Shown here: positions 24,331 through 38,006 of the stretch, piece by piece
How positions within the stretch are numbered: the first letter of the stretch is position 1
How the letters are laid out: every line of letters begins with the position of its first letter
NCBI RefSeq assembly: GCF_018691265.1
Contig: NW_024881283.1
Span: 8,985,731-9,049,730, forward strand
Origin: Tyto alba
Lineage: Eukaryota > Chordata > Aves > Strigiformes > Tytonidae
Reading direction: 5' to 3'
Length of the DNA: 64,000 bases
Program-made: the position numbers and the translations under genes
The notes under the pieces: generated by a model
Seen by the model: only the letters and a program-made list of their open reading frames with translations
What the model was told of the DNA's origin: nothing
The model's database searches: none

Positions 24331-27300
24331 AGTTTTTGCTAGGCAAAAGCAACTCGCCGGCGGGGGCTGCGGCTGCCCGGGGGAGGCAGAGCTGAAAGGG
24401 GGCTCGGCAGAGATTCGCCCACGTCTGCTCGGGGAAAAGCATCAGCAGAGGAGCCACCGAGCAGATCAGCTTCGCCCCCGACGGTGCAGGGACTTTGCTG
24501 GAGCTGTGACCCCCCCCACTCCTGCCTGGCTCGGTCCCACGCGTGGGCAGAGCCCGAATGCCGGCGAGACCTGCCCGCAGGGGCCAGCGGCCCGATGCCT
24601 TTCGGCCAGCTTCTCAAACACCCCTGCACTTCCCAGCAGCCAACGTCCAAACAACGCATGAGCACCGTGCAAGGATTTCTGCTGTTATTTTTTTTTTTTT
24701 TTTTTTTTTTCCAGGAATAGGTTTCATTTCTCATTTGTGGGAGATAAAGAGCATGAACAAGCCCAGAGAGAGCGATGTACAAAGCGGGATCCTTATAATG
24801 GAATTTAAAAATTGATGAGGAAAACTGGAACAATCTAAAGTTAATGTTACCTGAGTAATGAGGCAACGTCAGGGCTGCAGTTTATCTCACATGTAAGCGG
24901 TCATGAGACAGACACGACCCACAAAACCCTTTTAATCTCTCCATGTCTTATATGGACCAACCAAGCTCAGAGCTGGAGCGGTGTATGGGCCCAGGGCAAG
25001 GGATAGATTTCAGCTCCAGGGTCCAATTGAAATAATTTTAAAACTAATTGAAAGCTTCCTCTGAACTTGAAATTGTGTTAGGGACCCCCCGGCAGCATGA
25101 ACGAATTCATCTCAGATCACCGTGGGAGGAAGCGAACAGCCCCGGGGGGCAGAGGTGGGTGGATGGGGGGTGGCTGCTGCTCACCCATGGGTGCAGTGAT
25201 GCTCAGGGGCTGCTCGTTGCCAACTAATGCTGGTGTTGGGAAATCCCCCCAGTTTGGATCCCCGAACTGCCCGGCTCATTAATGTAAGCTCAGGGGTTTC
25301 CCTTTTTCTTTCAAATGGAAGGACGTAATGTTTTTTCTCCTCTCTCCAGGAAGCTGCAGTTCTGCCTGGGGTAAATTCATCAAGAGCTTTAGCACCAAAC
25401 TGTTTGCCCCCAAACCCACATGTGTGGTGAAGCCACAAGCCAGCGGAGATGGAACACACTGGTCCAGCTATGACAGTGTGGTCTTGTGGATGATAACCAG
25501 GATGGAGGCCGAGGCGAGGAAAAAGCACACGGAGCAAGAGGCAGAGCCCCAGCCTTGGAGCTGCCGCTCCGGCCGCCCCTGCACGGGACCACACGTTGCC
25601 TCAGTCCCACCGAAATACCGATTTCCCAGCCAGGCTCAGCCCTGACATCTGGCATGGGGAGCCAGCCCCCAGCCCTCCTGCAACCCCCCCGCTGCTCCTC
25701 ACTGCCGCCTGGTTTACCTCTGCGGTTCATTATTCCAGCATTTCATTACTCACCTCACTTGGGTATCTTCCTTTCTCCAGTGACAAATGCATTTCCAGGT
25801 GCTCTGGAGTGAAATCAGTGCGGCCGCGGCCGTAATTCACGGGGACAGCGGCACCACCGATGAGGCTCCCTCCTTCCTCCCAGCACGTCAGCTGAGGAAG
25901 AGGAGCCCGCCCTGCCCGGGTACGTGCCCTGGGGCTCACGCAGCGGGATGCTGACAGGGATGCAGGCATGCAACGGCACAGCTATGGACCCCCAGAGCCA
26001 GCAGCATCTATCGATAAAATAAATAGATACCAGCACAACCTCCTTGTGCAGAGCAAGGCTGGAGGCGAAACTAGACAGCAAGCAGGGTGGCTGCTTTGTC
26101 TAATTGAAACAATTAGTGTAATATTTTCTTTCTTCAGGCTGAGTTCTGCCAAAAAGGGAGCTGGAGCTGCGGGTGGATTGTATGTATGGGACACCCTGAA
26201 GAGTTAATCACTCATTTACAAAACGCTGATATAAATTGCTGTTAATTAGCTCTGTAAATGCTTATGGTGCTGGCTAAATTAGTACCTGCTGGAAGGGGTT
26301 AGATGTGCCAATGTGGATTAAATGTTACTTATTTCTCAAGGGACTGTCTGCAGAGGGTTTGGGAGCCCTGAGAGATGGGAGGGCTGTTCTGCTTTTCCAT
26401 GCGCCTTCATTTTCTGTCGTTTCCTTCATGACATGATTTAGGCTGAGCGGCTGGAAGGGCCCTTGTTCGCACGCTGAGGACACTAGCAAGAACCCAAGAG
26501 GATGTACCTGAAGAAGGACAGCAAATCCCTTCGCAGAAGACTCCGGTGCCAAAACTCAGTGGCAATATAATGCTTGGAAACTGAAGAATTATCACCTCTA
26601 ACAGCAGCACTGAAGACCCAAAAGCCACAAGCTGAGCCTGCAGCCAGGGCCAGGTGGCCTGTCCCCAAAAGACCCGAATGAGACGGGCACTCTTGCGAAC
26701 CAGCAGCAGGAAGGACCAACAATAACCTACTGGCACAGCTCTGTGGAGCTCCAAGAGATTGTCACCGTTTTTCCTCCGTCACTGTCTTCTTAAATCCAAC
26801 AGGAACGCTGCCTCAAAATTCAAAGCAAAACATCTCAGGTTCATCATGACCTGAATTGGCTGTACCAAACTCCAGCACAGCCTGACACGTGGCACAGTCT
26901 GCTGAAACTTCCCAAAAAAACCTCAGCTCTGTCCTGCCACCTTCCTGCCGACCTTATTTCAAGTAAACCAGCTGAGGCCAGACAAGAAGGGAATGAAACC
27001 AAAAAGATAAATTGTCTGTGATCTGGAAGAGGCAAATTAAAGGCAACGTGAAGGCCACAGAGAGAGCCTCAAACTCGCATCAGTGAAGCCAGCGTGGGCA
27101 GAGCTGAAGCAGCAGCAGGACATCAAAGACCACATAACACCCTTTTTTTTAAAACAAATTTTGTCTATCAGTGCCGAGACGCAGGCTAATTGCAGTCAGC
27201 CATCGGCGAGGGGGAGCGAGGAGGCATTCAGCAGAGAAAGCAACCTAATTAAAGCAAATTGGGGCATCCTGGAGCAGAAATGGTAGAGCACAGGGCTTGG

Positions 27301-28500
27301 AGGGAGCCTGAGAAGCTGGGGGTGCCGGGGCTCTGCGGACCCCATTATCCCACCCCCCAGAGCTCCGCTCGCAGCCCCGCTCCACGCCGGGCACGGGTTT
27401 TTTTTGCCTCCCTTGACAGAGCCGACTAGGTCTGATTAAAAACCTGCTGGAAAAGGAAAATAATCAATTCTGCATAAAGAGGGGAACGAACTCAGCGCGC
27501 TGGGAGGGGGCAGAGCCAAGTCGTTATTTCCCGGAGCACGTGGAGCTGGGCTGGAGCGAGGCGGCTGGGGAGGAACGTCACACGGGAACAGCAACAACCC
27601 CACGAGCTTGCAAACGTGGGCCCGTTTTGGCAGGGGCACGGAGCCTGTCCTTCCAGGCTGATTGCCGCAGCAATTAAACCGCTAATTTGTCGCCTTGGCT
27701 GTGGCTTTCCCTAGGGCTTAAAGAGATTAAAGTTTTGCCCCGTTGCAGATGTCTCATTTTACAGCCTTGGCTTTTAAGCTCCAAAACACCTCATCTGGAG
27801 CCCCAGCCGGAGGAGGGGGCACAGGGTTGTCACCCCGTGGCGTCACTCTAAGCAGCATCATTCCCACCTTCCTGAGCTGAGCTGCGTGGGGGTGTCCGGG
27901 GGTGCTCTGAGGATCGGCAGCAGCCCACGGTTGCCATTCGGGCTGCAGCGAGGTGACTCCTACCCTACGCCGCAGCAGGAGGTGTTATGCTCGAGCCAGC
28001 GTTGCAGTAGGAAAACCACTGGTGCGGGAACCCCTGCAGCAAGACAGGTCAGAGCAAAAACATGTTGTCAAACTCCACTGAGGAAGCCAGAAACGCGCCT
28101 AGTTATCACCGAAAAATTCAGCGATCTCAGATACTCTCAGAAAGCGTGACAGGAGACACGTAGCAACATATTCTCTGTCCCTTTCCAATGAGAAACTTCT
28201 CCGCCAAATGAATTTCTAACTTAAATATCAATGTAAATTCAGCCCCAGACCTGGATCAGGAGAGACCTTACCAGCAGTTGGTCTCGCTCGGGACAGCTAT
28301 GCTCTTTTTTGGTCGGGTTGTTTTTTTTTTTTTTTTTTACTTAGTACATTGAAAAAGAAATCACAATTTCAAGGCTTTTTCCTTGTTTCTTTGATCTTGT
28401 TTAAGCACCCGTTTTTGAAGGGGCTCTGCTGCTCTGCCGTGGCTGGGACCGCAGCTGGAATAACGTCCCGTCCCGTCTGCGCAGAGCGAGCGGGAGGAGC
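24331..28500. other. Intergenic DNA left of the minisatellite
   Basis: A CpG-rich patch lies at about 24,340-24,600, followed by T(23) at 24,688-24,710. T(18) lies at 28,321-28,338. A possible regulatory stretch at 26,095-26,300 is listed separately. No gene is supported. Confidence 0.5.
26095..26300. promoter_or_regulatory. Candidate regulatory stretch with CTAATTG inverted repeat
   Basis: CTAATTGAAACAATTAG (26,100-26,116) is a perfect 7-bp inverted repeat with a 3-base centre. TTAATCA, TTAATTAGC and CTAAATTAG follow within 200 bases. The arms fit homeodomain (TAATTG) or SOX (ACAAT) half-sites. Confidence 0.3.
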
Positions 28501-28521
28501 CGCGGGCACCGGCTGGGACGG

Positions 28522-29041
28522 GAGCCAGAGCCCAGCTCAGCACCGCTGCCCGGCCCTGAGCCCACAGCCCCGGGAGCCAGAGCCCGGCTCAGCACCGCTG
28601 CCCGGCCCTGAGCCCGCAGCCCCGGGAGCCAGAGCCCGGCTCAGCACCGCTGCCCGGCCCGAGCCCGCAGCCCCGGGAGCCAGAGCCTGGCTCAGCACCG
28701 CTGCCCGGCCCTGAGCCCGCAGCCCCGGGAGCCAGAGCCTGGCTCAGCACCGCTGCCCGGCCCTGAGCCCGCAGCCCCGGGAGCCAGAGCCCGGCTCAGC
28801 ACCGCTGCCCGGCCCTGAGCCCGCAGCCCCGGGAGCCAGAGCCCAGCTCAGCACCGCTGCCCGGCCCTGAGCCCGCAGCCCCGGGAGCCAGAGCCCGGCT
28901 CAGCACCGCTGCCTGCCCCTGAGCCCGCAGCCCCGGGAGCCAGAGCCCGGCTCAGCACCGCTGCCCGGCCCTGAGCCCGCAGCCCCGGGAGCCAGAGCCC
29001 GGCTCAGCACCGCTGCCCGGCCCTGAGCCCGCAGCCCCGGG
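28522..29041. repeat. 52-bp minisatellite, ten copies
   Basis: The GAGCCAGAGC start recurs at 28,522, 28,574, 28,626, 28,677, 28,729, 28,781, 28,833, 28,885, 28,937 and 28,989. The period is 52 bases, with one 51-base unit that lost a T near 28,660. Units are over 90% identical by eye, differing mainly in CCCGG/CCTGG/CCCAG after the start and one CTGCCTGCC variant near 28,910. GC is very high. Because 52 is not a multiple of three, the frames through it are not coding. Confidence 0.95.
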
Positions 29042-29324
29042 CCGCATCCAGCGCGGGGGCCGCCTGCCCAGGGCTCCCGGGGCCCGAGGGAAGAGCCCGG
29101 CCACGGGCAGAGCGGCGGGTCCTGCCCAAAGCCCCCCGTTCACAGCCGGGACGTGCTCCCGAGGGGCTGGGGCACGCGGCCCCAGGGGGCCAGGAGCCCC
29201 CCGGGCTTGTCCCCGCCAGCCTCGCACGCGCGCCTGTGTGCGGATGTGCAGGTCGGCGTCCCAGATCCTGGAAGAAGCTCCCTGGCAGCTCATGAAAACA
29301 GGCACCAGAAAAGTGTAAGAAAAG

Positions 29325-29700
29325 CAATGCAAAAATTTATATTTTATTTTAATTCAAAAATTTAAAATAGCTTTCAAATTCAGTAAAGTATGCCTGGACA
29401 CAATGAAAAGCCTCATATACAGAGACAGATAAATTAAATTGTATATACTGCAGACAAGCCAAGTGTATGTATAGATTACATATTTACACTTTTATGTAAA
29501 CCATATTTATACATTTTATTACATTTACAAAAAAAAGCTGATCTTCCACTACTGTTTACTACAATAATGAAAAAACATTTACATTGTGTTTTTTAACTGT
29601 ACAAACTTTTGATTCATAAAAATATATCTCTGTACAAAAGAGGAATTTTTTTTCTTTTTCTTTTTTTTCTTTTTTTTTTTTTTTTTTTCATTTTTCCTTT
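29325..29700 (-). other. CSMD2: AT-rich distal 3' UTR end candidate
   Basis: A sharply AT-rich segment between a T-rich tract (about 29,640-29,710) and GC-rich DNA. On the minus strand it carries AATAAA at 29,515-29,520 and again at 29,343-29,348. The second is followed by a T-rich element (GCTTTTCTTACACTTTTC). Composition and signals resemble the end of a long neuronal 3' UTR. Alternatively it is the end of another minus-strand transcript starting in the CpG block near 30 kb, or plain AT-rich spacer. Confidence 0.4.
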
Positions 29701-29949
29701 TTTTTTTTTAAACATAATGCAAGTCCTCTGGGCACAAGAATGGAGAATGTCACATATCGGGTCCCAGCCAGCTTGCAAAAAAATGGGACAACACCCCTTC
29801 CACTCCCTTTGTTGCTTGGGCAACAGCAGAAAATGGTACTTAACGGCTTGAAAGCAGCAAGTCTTGTTTAAGCAGAGCCCCCCCTTCTCCCCGCCTTGGT
29901 GTTAAAATATCTCAGGCTCATTTTACACGCCTCGACACAAGCTTCTCTG

Positions 29950-30830
29950 GGCTATTCCAGCGCACGACCCGGGTTCAGAAAGCTCTGAAAAGCACACGCG
30001 GGCTCTGCCGTGGGCGTGTGTGCACGGCCCTGCCCTCCTGCTCGGGGCTCCGCACCGTTCGCAGCCGGGGAAAGGTTTTTCTTGGACTCAGTGACAGGAG
30101 CCCGGGAAGGTTTAAGATCTGCTGTCGGGGGGGGGGATACCGGGAGGTGCGTTCGAGTTTGGGGGGGCTGCAGTCACTGGCCCCAGCGGCTGCAAAACGG
30201 AGCCGGGAGCCTCGGCTGTGCGCCGGCGGCTGGACAAAGGGCGGAACGGGGCGCGGGTTTGGCCAAGGGCGCGAAGCGCAGCGTAATTTAGGTTGGAAGG
30301 TCAAAGAGGGGCCAGGAGAGCGGAGCTGAAGGTAGGAACCAGCTAGCTACGTGCGGGCGCAAGCGAAGGCACCGGGGCGGGGGGGGGGGGATGCCCCGGT
30401 CTCGCCACACCGGAGTCGAGGGCCGGCAGCTCCCCCAGCTCTCACCCCAGCCGACGGAGCGGAGGGGAGACGGGCCCCCCGCCCGGCCGGCCGGCGTCCC
30501 CGCTTCCCACTCACCCGCCGTTTTTGCTGGAGCCCCTTGTCCTGCAAAGCTGGAGGTGCCCAGCGAGGGGCTGGCACCGCCGCCAGCGCCGGCCTGCCTA
30601 CCCCGAGCAATTTCGTCCCACCGCCAGCTGGAAAACAAAACCACCTCCCGCGCCTTTTGGCCGGAGCGGGGAGCGGTCCCGGCGCCAGCCCTGAGCTACC
30701 TGTGCGCCCACTTCCACGCGGGCAGCGTCTCGCCGACTCCTGCCCGTGGGGGACCGGGGCTCTGGCTCACGCGTGCGCTTGCACCCACCTCTCGGGGATA
30801 AATCTGAGCGCCTTTGCGTGCTTTGGGGAG
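29950..30830. promoter_or_regulatory. CpG-dense block (possible CpG island)
   Basis: About 0.9 kb rich in CG dinucleotides and GC, with G runs of 10 or more near 30,127 and 30,379. It lies between the proximal and distal poly(A) signals. Open frames across it on both strands are compositional; none shows a known domain. It may be a promoter for a noncoding or antisense RNA, or only GC-rich UTR. Confidence 0.35.
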
Positions 30831-30930
30831 CAGAGATGGCATTTTTTTGGCAGGCTGGCTGTTCAGCAATTAGGCTGTAGAACGCTGCTTACTCTAAGAG
30901 CGCTGAATAAGAGACAGAAGTAAAAAAAAT

Positions 30931-30977
30931 AATATATATTTATATATATACACACACGCGCGCGCACACACACACAG
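30931..30977. repeat. Compound (TA)n-(CA)n-(CG)n simple repeat
   Basis: Alternating purine-pyrimidine sequence: AATATATATTTATATATATA, then CACACA, then five CG steps, then CACACACACACA. Such tracts can adopt Z-DNA and are usually length-polymorphic. Confidence 0.85.
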
Positions 30978-31103
30978 AGTAAAAGAATAAACAAAGCAGA
31001 AAAAAAAAACTACCCTGTGGTTTTCATTAGACAAAACCTCAGCTGACATCAGGTAGGGGAAAGCCAGCGTTTAAATGCAAGCATGGATGTAAACACCACC
31101 CCA

Positions 31104-31109
31104 TTTATT
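31104..31109 (-). terminator. Poly(A) signal AATAAA, second
   Basis: The minus strand reads AAAATAAATGGGG followed by the G/T-rich TGGTGTTTACATCC. It may be used with or instead of the signal 200 bases upstream. Confidence 0.4.
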
Positions 31110-31289
31110 TTAATTCTGTTTTCCCTTCAAGTCTTCTGTAAGAAGCAGCTGCTTCATTGACACATACTGCTCTATGTCAGCTGTATTTCACTTGACTTCC
31201 AGTTGGTAAAATGGCACTGTTGCGTTCCTTGACTCCGGCCTGGCCTAAGAAACGGTGACTCAAACCAAACAGACTAAAACCCCGAATCA

Positions 31290-32893
31290 ACAAGAGCAGC
31301 TCTCCTCTTTATTAGAAGAGGACAGTGTCATCACGAAAGCATCATTCTCTTATAAGGGAGGAAAAATGTCAAGCCGCCTTATCTGCTCTCGTGAAAGCCA
31401 AGGCAACCTTTCTGCCCCTGGGAAATAAAGCGAACAGCTTTGGATAGAAATTAAAACTCTTATTGCATTGCCATTTGGAGGATCAATATGGAAAGGGCAA
31501 AGGCTTTTGAATGCTATTGGGGGGAAATCAGTATTTGTTAGAGTTCTTTTTAAAGATGTTTTTGTCCCTTCATGTCTGTCAGCAATTTCCTGATGAGGGT
31601 GTCTGGACACAGCTAAAATCAGCAGCTGCTGGGAGAGGGCCAGGGATGGGGGGACGTTTCCTTACCAGCCCTGAGGGCTGCCTGGAATGAACATGGGGCA
31701 GAAGAAACCCAGCAAGAATGCCCAAAGGAAACTTAAATATGGGGAGGAGGAGAAAAGCTTGCAAAGTTTTGCTTTTCTCATTGAAAAGGTCCCATTTGGA
31801 AAATTCCTCTGCAACAGCCCTGGGTTAGAAAAAACAACAAAGGAATAACCCACAAAACCAAATAAAGACAAAGCAAGTACTCATCCTGTCCCATACTGGT
31901 ATTTTCCATAAACCCCGACCAGCACCTTGCGCAGTGCAACCTGCTTTTGCCTCTTCATTGTCCAAGCTCTTCCCAAAGTGGGGGGCAGTTGGTGGGACCC
32001 CACGTACCCTGCTGCTCCCTCCAGGGGACCATCACCAAGAGCAGGGTGTATAAGCCTTCCCATCCCCTCGCCTCCCGGGCCCTCCACTTCCCCAGATCTT
32101 GACGTTGGGCTGAGACCCCCTGGCAGGGTGGGAGAGAGGAGCTGCGCCGGAGCAGACCTTTGGTTGGCTTCATGATCCACGGCAGGATGGAAAAGGTGGG
32201 TGAGGACGACAGAGGACAACCCAGCAGTCTCTCAGGAGTTAACGCAAAGTCCAAGGAGGGGGTAGCAGCTTCTCCACAGCCTCAACAGAGTTGGGAGGAG
32301 GGAGATGGGGAAGGAATGGATGGAGACTAGTGAGGTGAAACACAATCATCCACTAGACACCGACCCCGGAGGAATCTGGGACAACAGGAAAGGAAGGGCG
32401 AGAGAGAAGCAAACAGTTTGTTACTACACAGAGAAATGCTGGGAAAGCCTGCAGTGGCTTTGCTACCTCAAGCTAAGAATGTTCCAGGCTAGAAGTGCTC
32501 TTAGAGGTCCACAGGGTGCTTTTGTTTATGGCACTATTTCTCTGTGCATGTGCAGTAAAACTTTTAAACTCCTTACTTTACCTTCCTCTAATCACTGTGC
32601 AAAACACCCCGTCTGGAGTCACACAGTGAATGATGTCACTCAGAGACTCGTTTTTCCCTTCACCTGGTGACTGTTCTCACCACAGGGATATCTGGATTGG
32701 CTTTGACAATGGTCCCCAACCGGCAGCGAGCACCTGAGACCCAGAGGTGGGGACTTGCCCTGGGCAGAGATGATCTGCAATCGGAGCCACTGCTTCGATA
32801 CAGCATTTAAAAAGCGACAAGCACGAGGGGAGCGGTGGCACTGTCCCACTCCCGCACTCCCCTTCTGCCCACTCACCGCAGAGGGGACGGGGG
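31290..32893 (-). other. CSMD2: CSMD2 3' UTR, proximal form
   Basis: This is noncoding sequence between the TAG and the first good minus-strand poly(A) signal. I see no conserved frame and no other gene in it. The 1.6 kb length is ordinary for a brain-expressed gene. The end is set by the AATAAA at 31,308-31,313; the exact cleavage site is inferred. Confidence 0.6.
31308..31313 (-). terminator. Poly(A) signal AATAAA, proximal
   Basis: On the minus strand CTTCTAATAAAGAGG is followed 25-50 bases later by a G/T-rich stretch (GGGGTTTTAGTCTG), the usual downstream element. This is the best-formed signal near the stop codon. A second AATAAA lies at 31,104-31,109 with GGGGTGGTGTTT downstream. Confidence 0.55.
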
Positions 32894-33085
<192 letters not shown>

Positions 33086-33587
33086 TCACAGCTACTCTTG
33101 CTGTAGCCAGCCGAGCAGCCCTGACAAGAAGACAGTGGGAAGGAAAAAGCTGCTTTTGAAGAGGCTAAACACCCGGGGATAAGGCAGAAGGGCTCTGCAG
33201 AAAAATCTTATTATAGGTTTGTAGCACAGGCACCTCCCTGGGCTTTGCTACAGCCCCAGGCGTGCTCCCTCTGCAGAGCTGCCAGTCTGCACGACGCTTT
33301 GCAGTGCAGCAACATTTCCACAGCAATGCATTGATCAGGAGAAGTAACTAATTTACAACATATGCAAAGCCAGCTTGAATGCTGAAGTATGAGATTTACT
33401 TTGCCTTATCCTACTTAACGTTGCCACAAATCTTATTAACGGTCATAAAACCCCTCAACACACTCCTTCCCTAACACCCTCTCCCCTCCATGCATGCTTG
33501 CTCCGCTATTTTTTCACCTTCTGAATTAAATGAGAAACCAGATCTAGGGAGAGAGCTTTTAAGTGAAGCCCTCAAGTATTTCCTTCA

Positions 33588-33842
<255 letters not shown>

Positions 33843-34874
33843 TTACATCATCAACAACAGAATAAGATGGTTAGAAGCATTGCTGTAAAAGGTAATCAAA
33901 AGCTTCTGAGATGCATGAAGAATGGTTTGGAGATCTAGCCTAGCTTAGACATCATCATTTATTTAGAACTGCAATTAAAGAGAAATGTAAATAGATTCAT
34001 CTTACCAAAATACTCAAACTTGGATGCTTAAAGTTAGGCTTTAAGGGAGGCTTTCAAAGGCTGCAATAATGAGCATCTAATTCTCCATAAAGGTGACAAG
34101 ACTCCATGTTCAAATTCCAAAAATCCTAAGAGATTGAAGAGCTCAAGCCACATTTTATGAGATATTTAGGAGCTTAGACTTTGGGTCATCTAAGCTCTCA
34201 AGTGCCTCTGTTTTTTCTGAAAGTGAGATGGAGACACTTTCTGTGGTAGCAACGGGACTTGGGCTTTTAGGTCAGACATCTGGCAACAGAGAGAAAAAAA
34301 GTGTCCAGGTGCTATTTGTGGCTCCAAACTCTTTCTGTCTTTGAACAGAATCCTTAATATTTAAATGCCTCACTTTGTTCTCAAATGAAAAATTCTGTTC
34401 TTGTGTTGTTCGTCTCACACAAATCTTACGCTGAGGATGAGTGTAGCCCCCCCCCCCCGCCAGAATATCCAGCATTCAGTGTATTCAGTATTTCAACACA
34501 AGCCTGGGCAGAGCTGCTGAATCCCTCGTACAGGGAGGAACTGGAGGTGAGGAAGGAGCAAGGTGCAGGGTGGGGACGATCTCCTCCCCGTGCAGCGCGG
34601 CACCGCTCTGCCTCAAACAGGGAGAAACAGGAGCTGTTTCAGATGCCCCCACCTCCTGCTCCCCTGGGGTACAGGGATTTGAGCGCACTCGGCTTCTCTG
34701 CCCCTGTGGCCAGTTTGGGTTTTGCCAGCTCTCTTACAAATAGTGTGCGAGGGGAGCTGGAAAGGGCTGGGTTAAACCTGCCCGTTCAAAACCAGCAATA
34801 AAGATCTGGCCCAGCAGGACTGAAAATTAAAGCCAGAGACAGGAGCGATCTTCCCTGTTTGAAAAGCTCCACTA

Positions 34875-35057
<183 letters not shown>

Positions 35058-35675
35058 TCAACGCTTCCCTGGGATTTTAGCACCCATCTTATCACAAGTT
35101 CATGCATAGCATTCATCTGAGTCAATTCCCCAGAAAACTGTGGCATTTTTTTAAGAAGTCTGACTGCCCAACGACTCGTTAAGACTCTCACATCTCAAAG
35201 GAAAGAAAAAAAAATAAAATCTTGCTTGCAATAAACTACAGAACACATTGCTGATTCAACAGGGACAGCAAAGGCCCTGCGCTACAACTAGCCATGCGTC
35301 AACCAGATGCACGTCTCTTCCAAGCTCCACTGGATCTCTTAAGAGCATGGGAAGTTACCAGACACAGAAATTGGGGTGAGAAGTCGACTCCATAAGGGAA
35401 GATTAGCTCTTCCAGCTTGCTGTTTAACGGATATAAAATGTTAAAACGGAATTAATCATGTTGGTTTCTCCTTTAGTACGACTGGGAAGACTTACAGATT
35501 TAAAACCACAGGGCAATAAAAAACCACACAGCTGCGAGGGAGCATGGAAGAGCCGAATGTCATGTCATGTTCTCTCGTGCGCTGGAAGAATGCCCTGTGT
35601 CCCCTTCAAGCAAGCAGGTCACCGGAGGATAGCAGCCTCATCTTGCCGCCAGCTAAGGGGGTTATTCCCTCTTCA

Positions 35676-35894
<219 letters not shown>

Positions 35895-36419
35895 CTAGAT
35901 CACAATGACTCTATTTGAGTTTGAAGTAATTAACTTTCTACCCGAGAGAGTAGAGAAATCACTTCATCATCTTAGACTGGACACCAACTCCTCCTACCAA
36001 CCCTGTCAGTGGGATGCACTGGGAAACACAGCACAAACACACAATCCAACATCTACCCCCCTGGGATATTAAAGATATTCTGCAGCACATGGGAAGCAGT
36101 TCAACTGTTAATGATTAGGTTATGTTGCTGGATCAGTAACAACCTGGCGCTCCATGGAGGGCAGGGACAAGGAGCACTCACATCATTTAATCTTGTTTAT
36201 CTTCAACTACAAGTCCAGCATGCAGGAGAGGACGATGGACTGGGCTGAGCTGACTTTCTGGTGGAGTCAAAGCAAACTCAGGTACATGATTTTGTTTATC
36301 TTGTTCTAATCAAAGATGGGAGACTCCCAACCTAGGTGGTTCTGTAAAGCTCTATCAGAGCACCAACGTCACTCACGTAGCAGAGCACGCTGCCCCTCCT
36401 CGCCCTGTGATACCACTTA

Positions 36420-36737
<318 letters not shown>

Positions 36738-37055
36738 TTAAATATCTCAAACCCCACCCACTCTCTGTGCTATCATCACCGAGTACAAAGCCAAAGAGAG
36801 GACAACAAACAAGCCGGTGACTTTCATTTTGTTGTTTTGACAAAAAATGCCCTTAAAGTTCCAAAACCCAACCAACGAAGCACGAACAGGACGAGGGGCG
36901 CGGGCTGCCGTCACCAGCCCAGCAGTTTGCAGATCTGCAAGGGACAGCCGGGTTTCTGGCTGCCCTGGGCAAGGGGCGGGACGGGGAGGGACCTGGCAAG
37001 GTCCAGGTCTAGTGCAAGTGCGTCCCACGGGAGAGGGCGAGCCCCACGACGGTAC

Positions 37056-37121
37056 CTGACACCTTGGCGAGCGGCGGGTCCCGCGCGGTGCCCACCGGCC
37101 TTCCGCTGGGGCGGACGTCCG
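37056..37121 (-). CDS. CSMD2: CSMD2 window exon 13: short linker exon
   Basis: A 66-base phase 1-1 exon encoding about 22 residues, ADVRPSGRPVGTARDPP followed by LAKVS. It contains no cysteine and is rich in Pro, Arg and Gly: a stalk-like linker between the last sushi domain and the juxtamembrane region. The acceptor is TCTCTTTCAG, just upstream of which the coding strand has 20 consecutive C. The donor is CAG|GTACCG. Family members have a comparable short segment here. As a symmetric mini-exon it could be skipped in frame. Confidence 0.85.
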
Positions 37122-37134
37122 CTGAAAGAGAGGA

Positions 37135-37372
37135 GGGGGGGGGGGGGGGGGGGGAACCACAGCCCGTGAATATTGCGGCGTCTGAGGCTGCTGAGACGCT
37201 TCTACTGGGCTGGTGCAAGCCCGAGGTGTGGCCCTCGGCGTTGCTCACCCCGTAACGCGGCTGCACGCCCCTGTGTACAAGGGCTTTGGACGGGTCCCTG
37301 CTCAACCCGTTTGACACAGCGTGAGGATTTCACTTACTGTCCTTCCCCCCCCCCCCCCCCCCCCCCCCCCCC
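37135..37372. repeat. G(20) and C(28) homopolymers 190 bases apart
   Basis: G(20) at 37,135-37,154 and C(28) at 37,345-37,372 lie in the 629-base intron upstream of the linker exon. They are mutually complementary in inverted order, and either strand carries a long G run able to form a quadruplex. Confidence 0.85.
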
Positions 37373-37544
37373 AGCTTGCTCCCAACCAGAGTGGCCAGGG
37401 GGAGCCTCCACGAGAGCCACACCGCTCCCTTTCAACATTAGACCATTACGTGCTCCCGATCTATGAGCTGGAAGTAGGTAAACGGTGGGTGAGGTAAAGA
37501 ACTATCTTTGCCTTGTGCAGACGCTTCTAGACACCAACTTATCA

Positions 37545-38006
<462 letters not shown>

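Noticed and set aside
28349..29332. Open frames on both strands through the minisatellite
   Set aside because: They arise from a stop-poor GC-rich repeat whose 52-bp period shifts frame at each copy.
30351..30923. 190-codon plus-strand open frame
   Set aside because: It lies in a CpG-dense block, is Pro/Ala/Arg-rich by composition only, and has no known domain.
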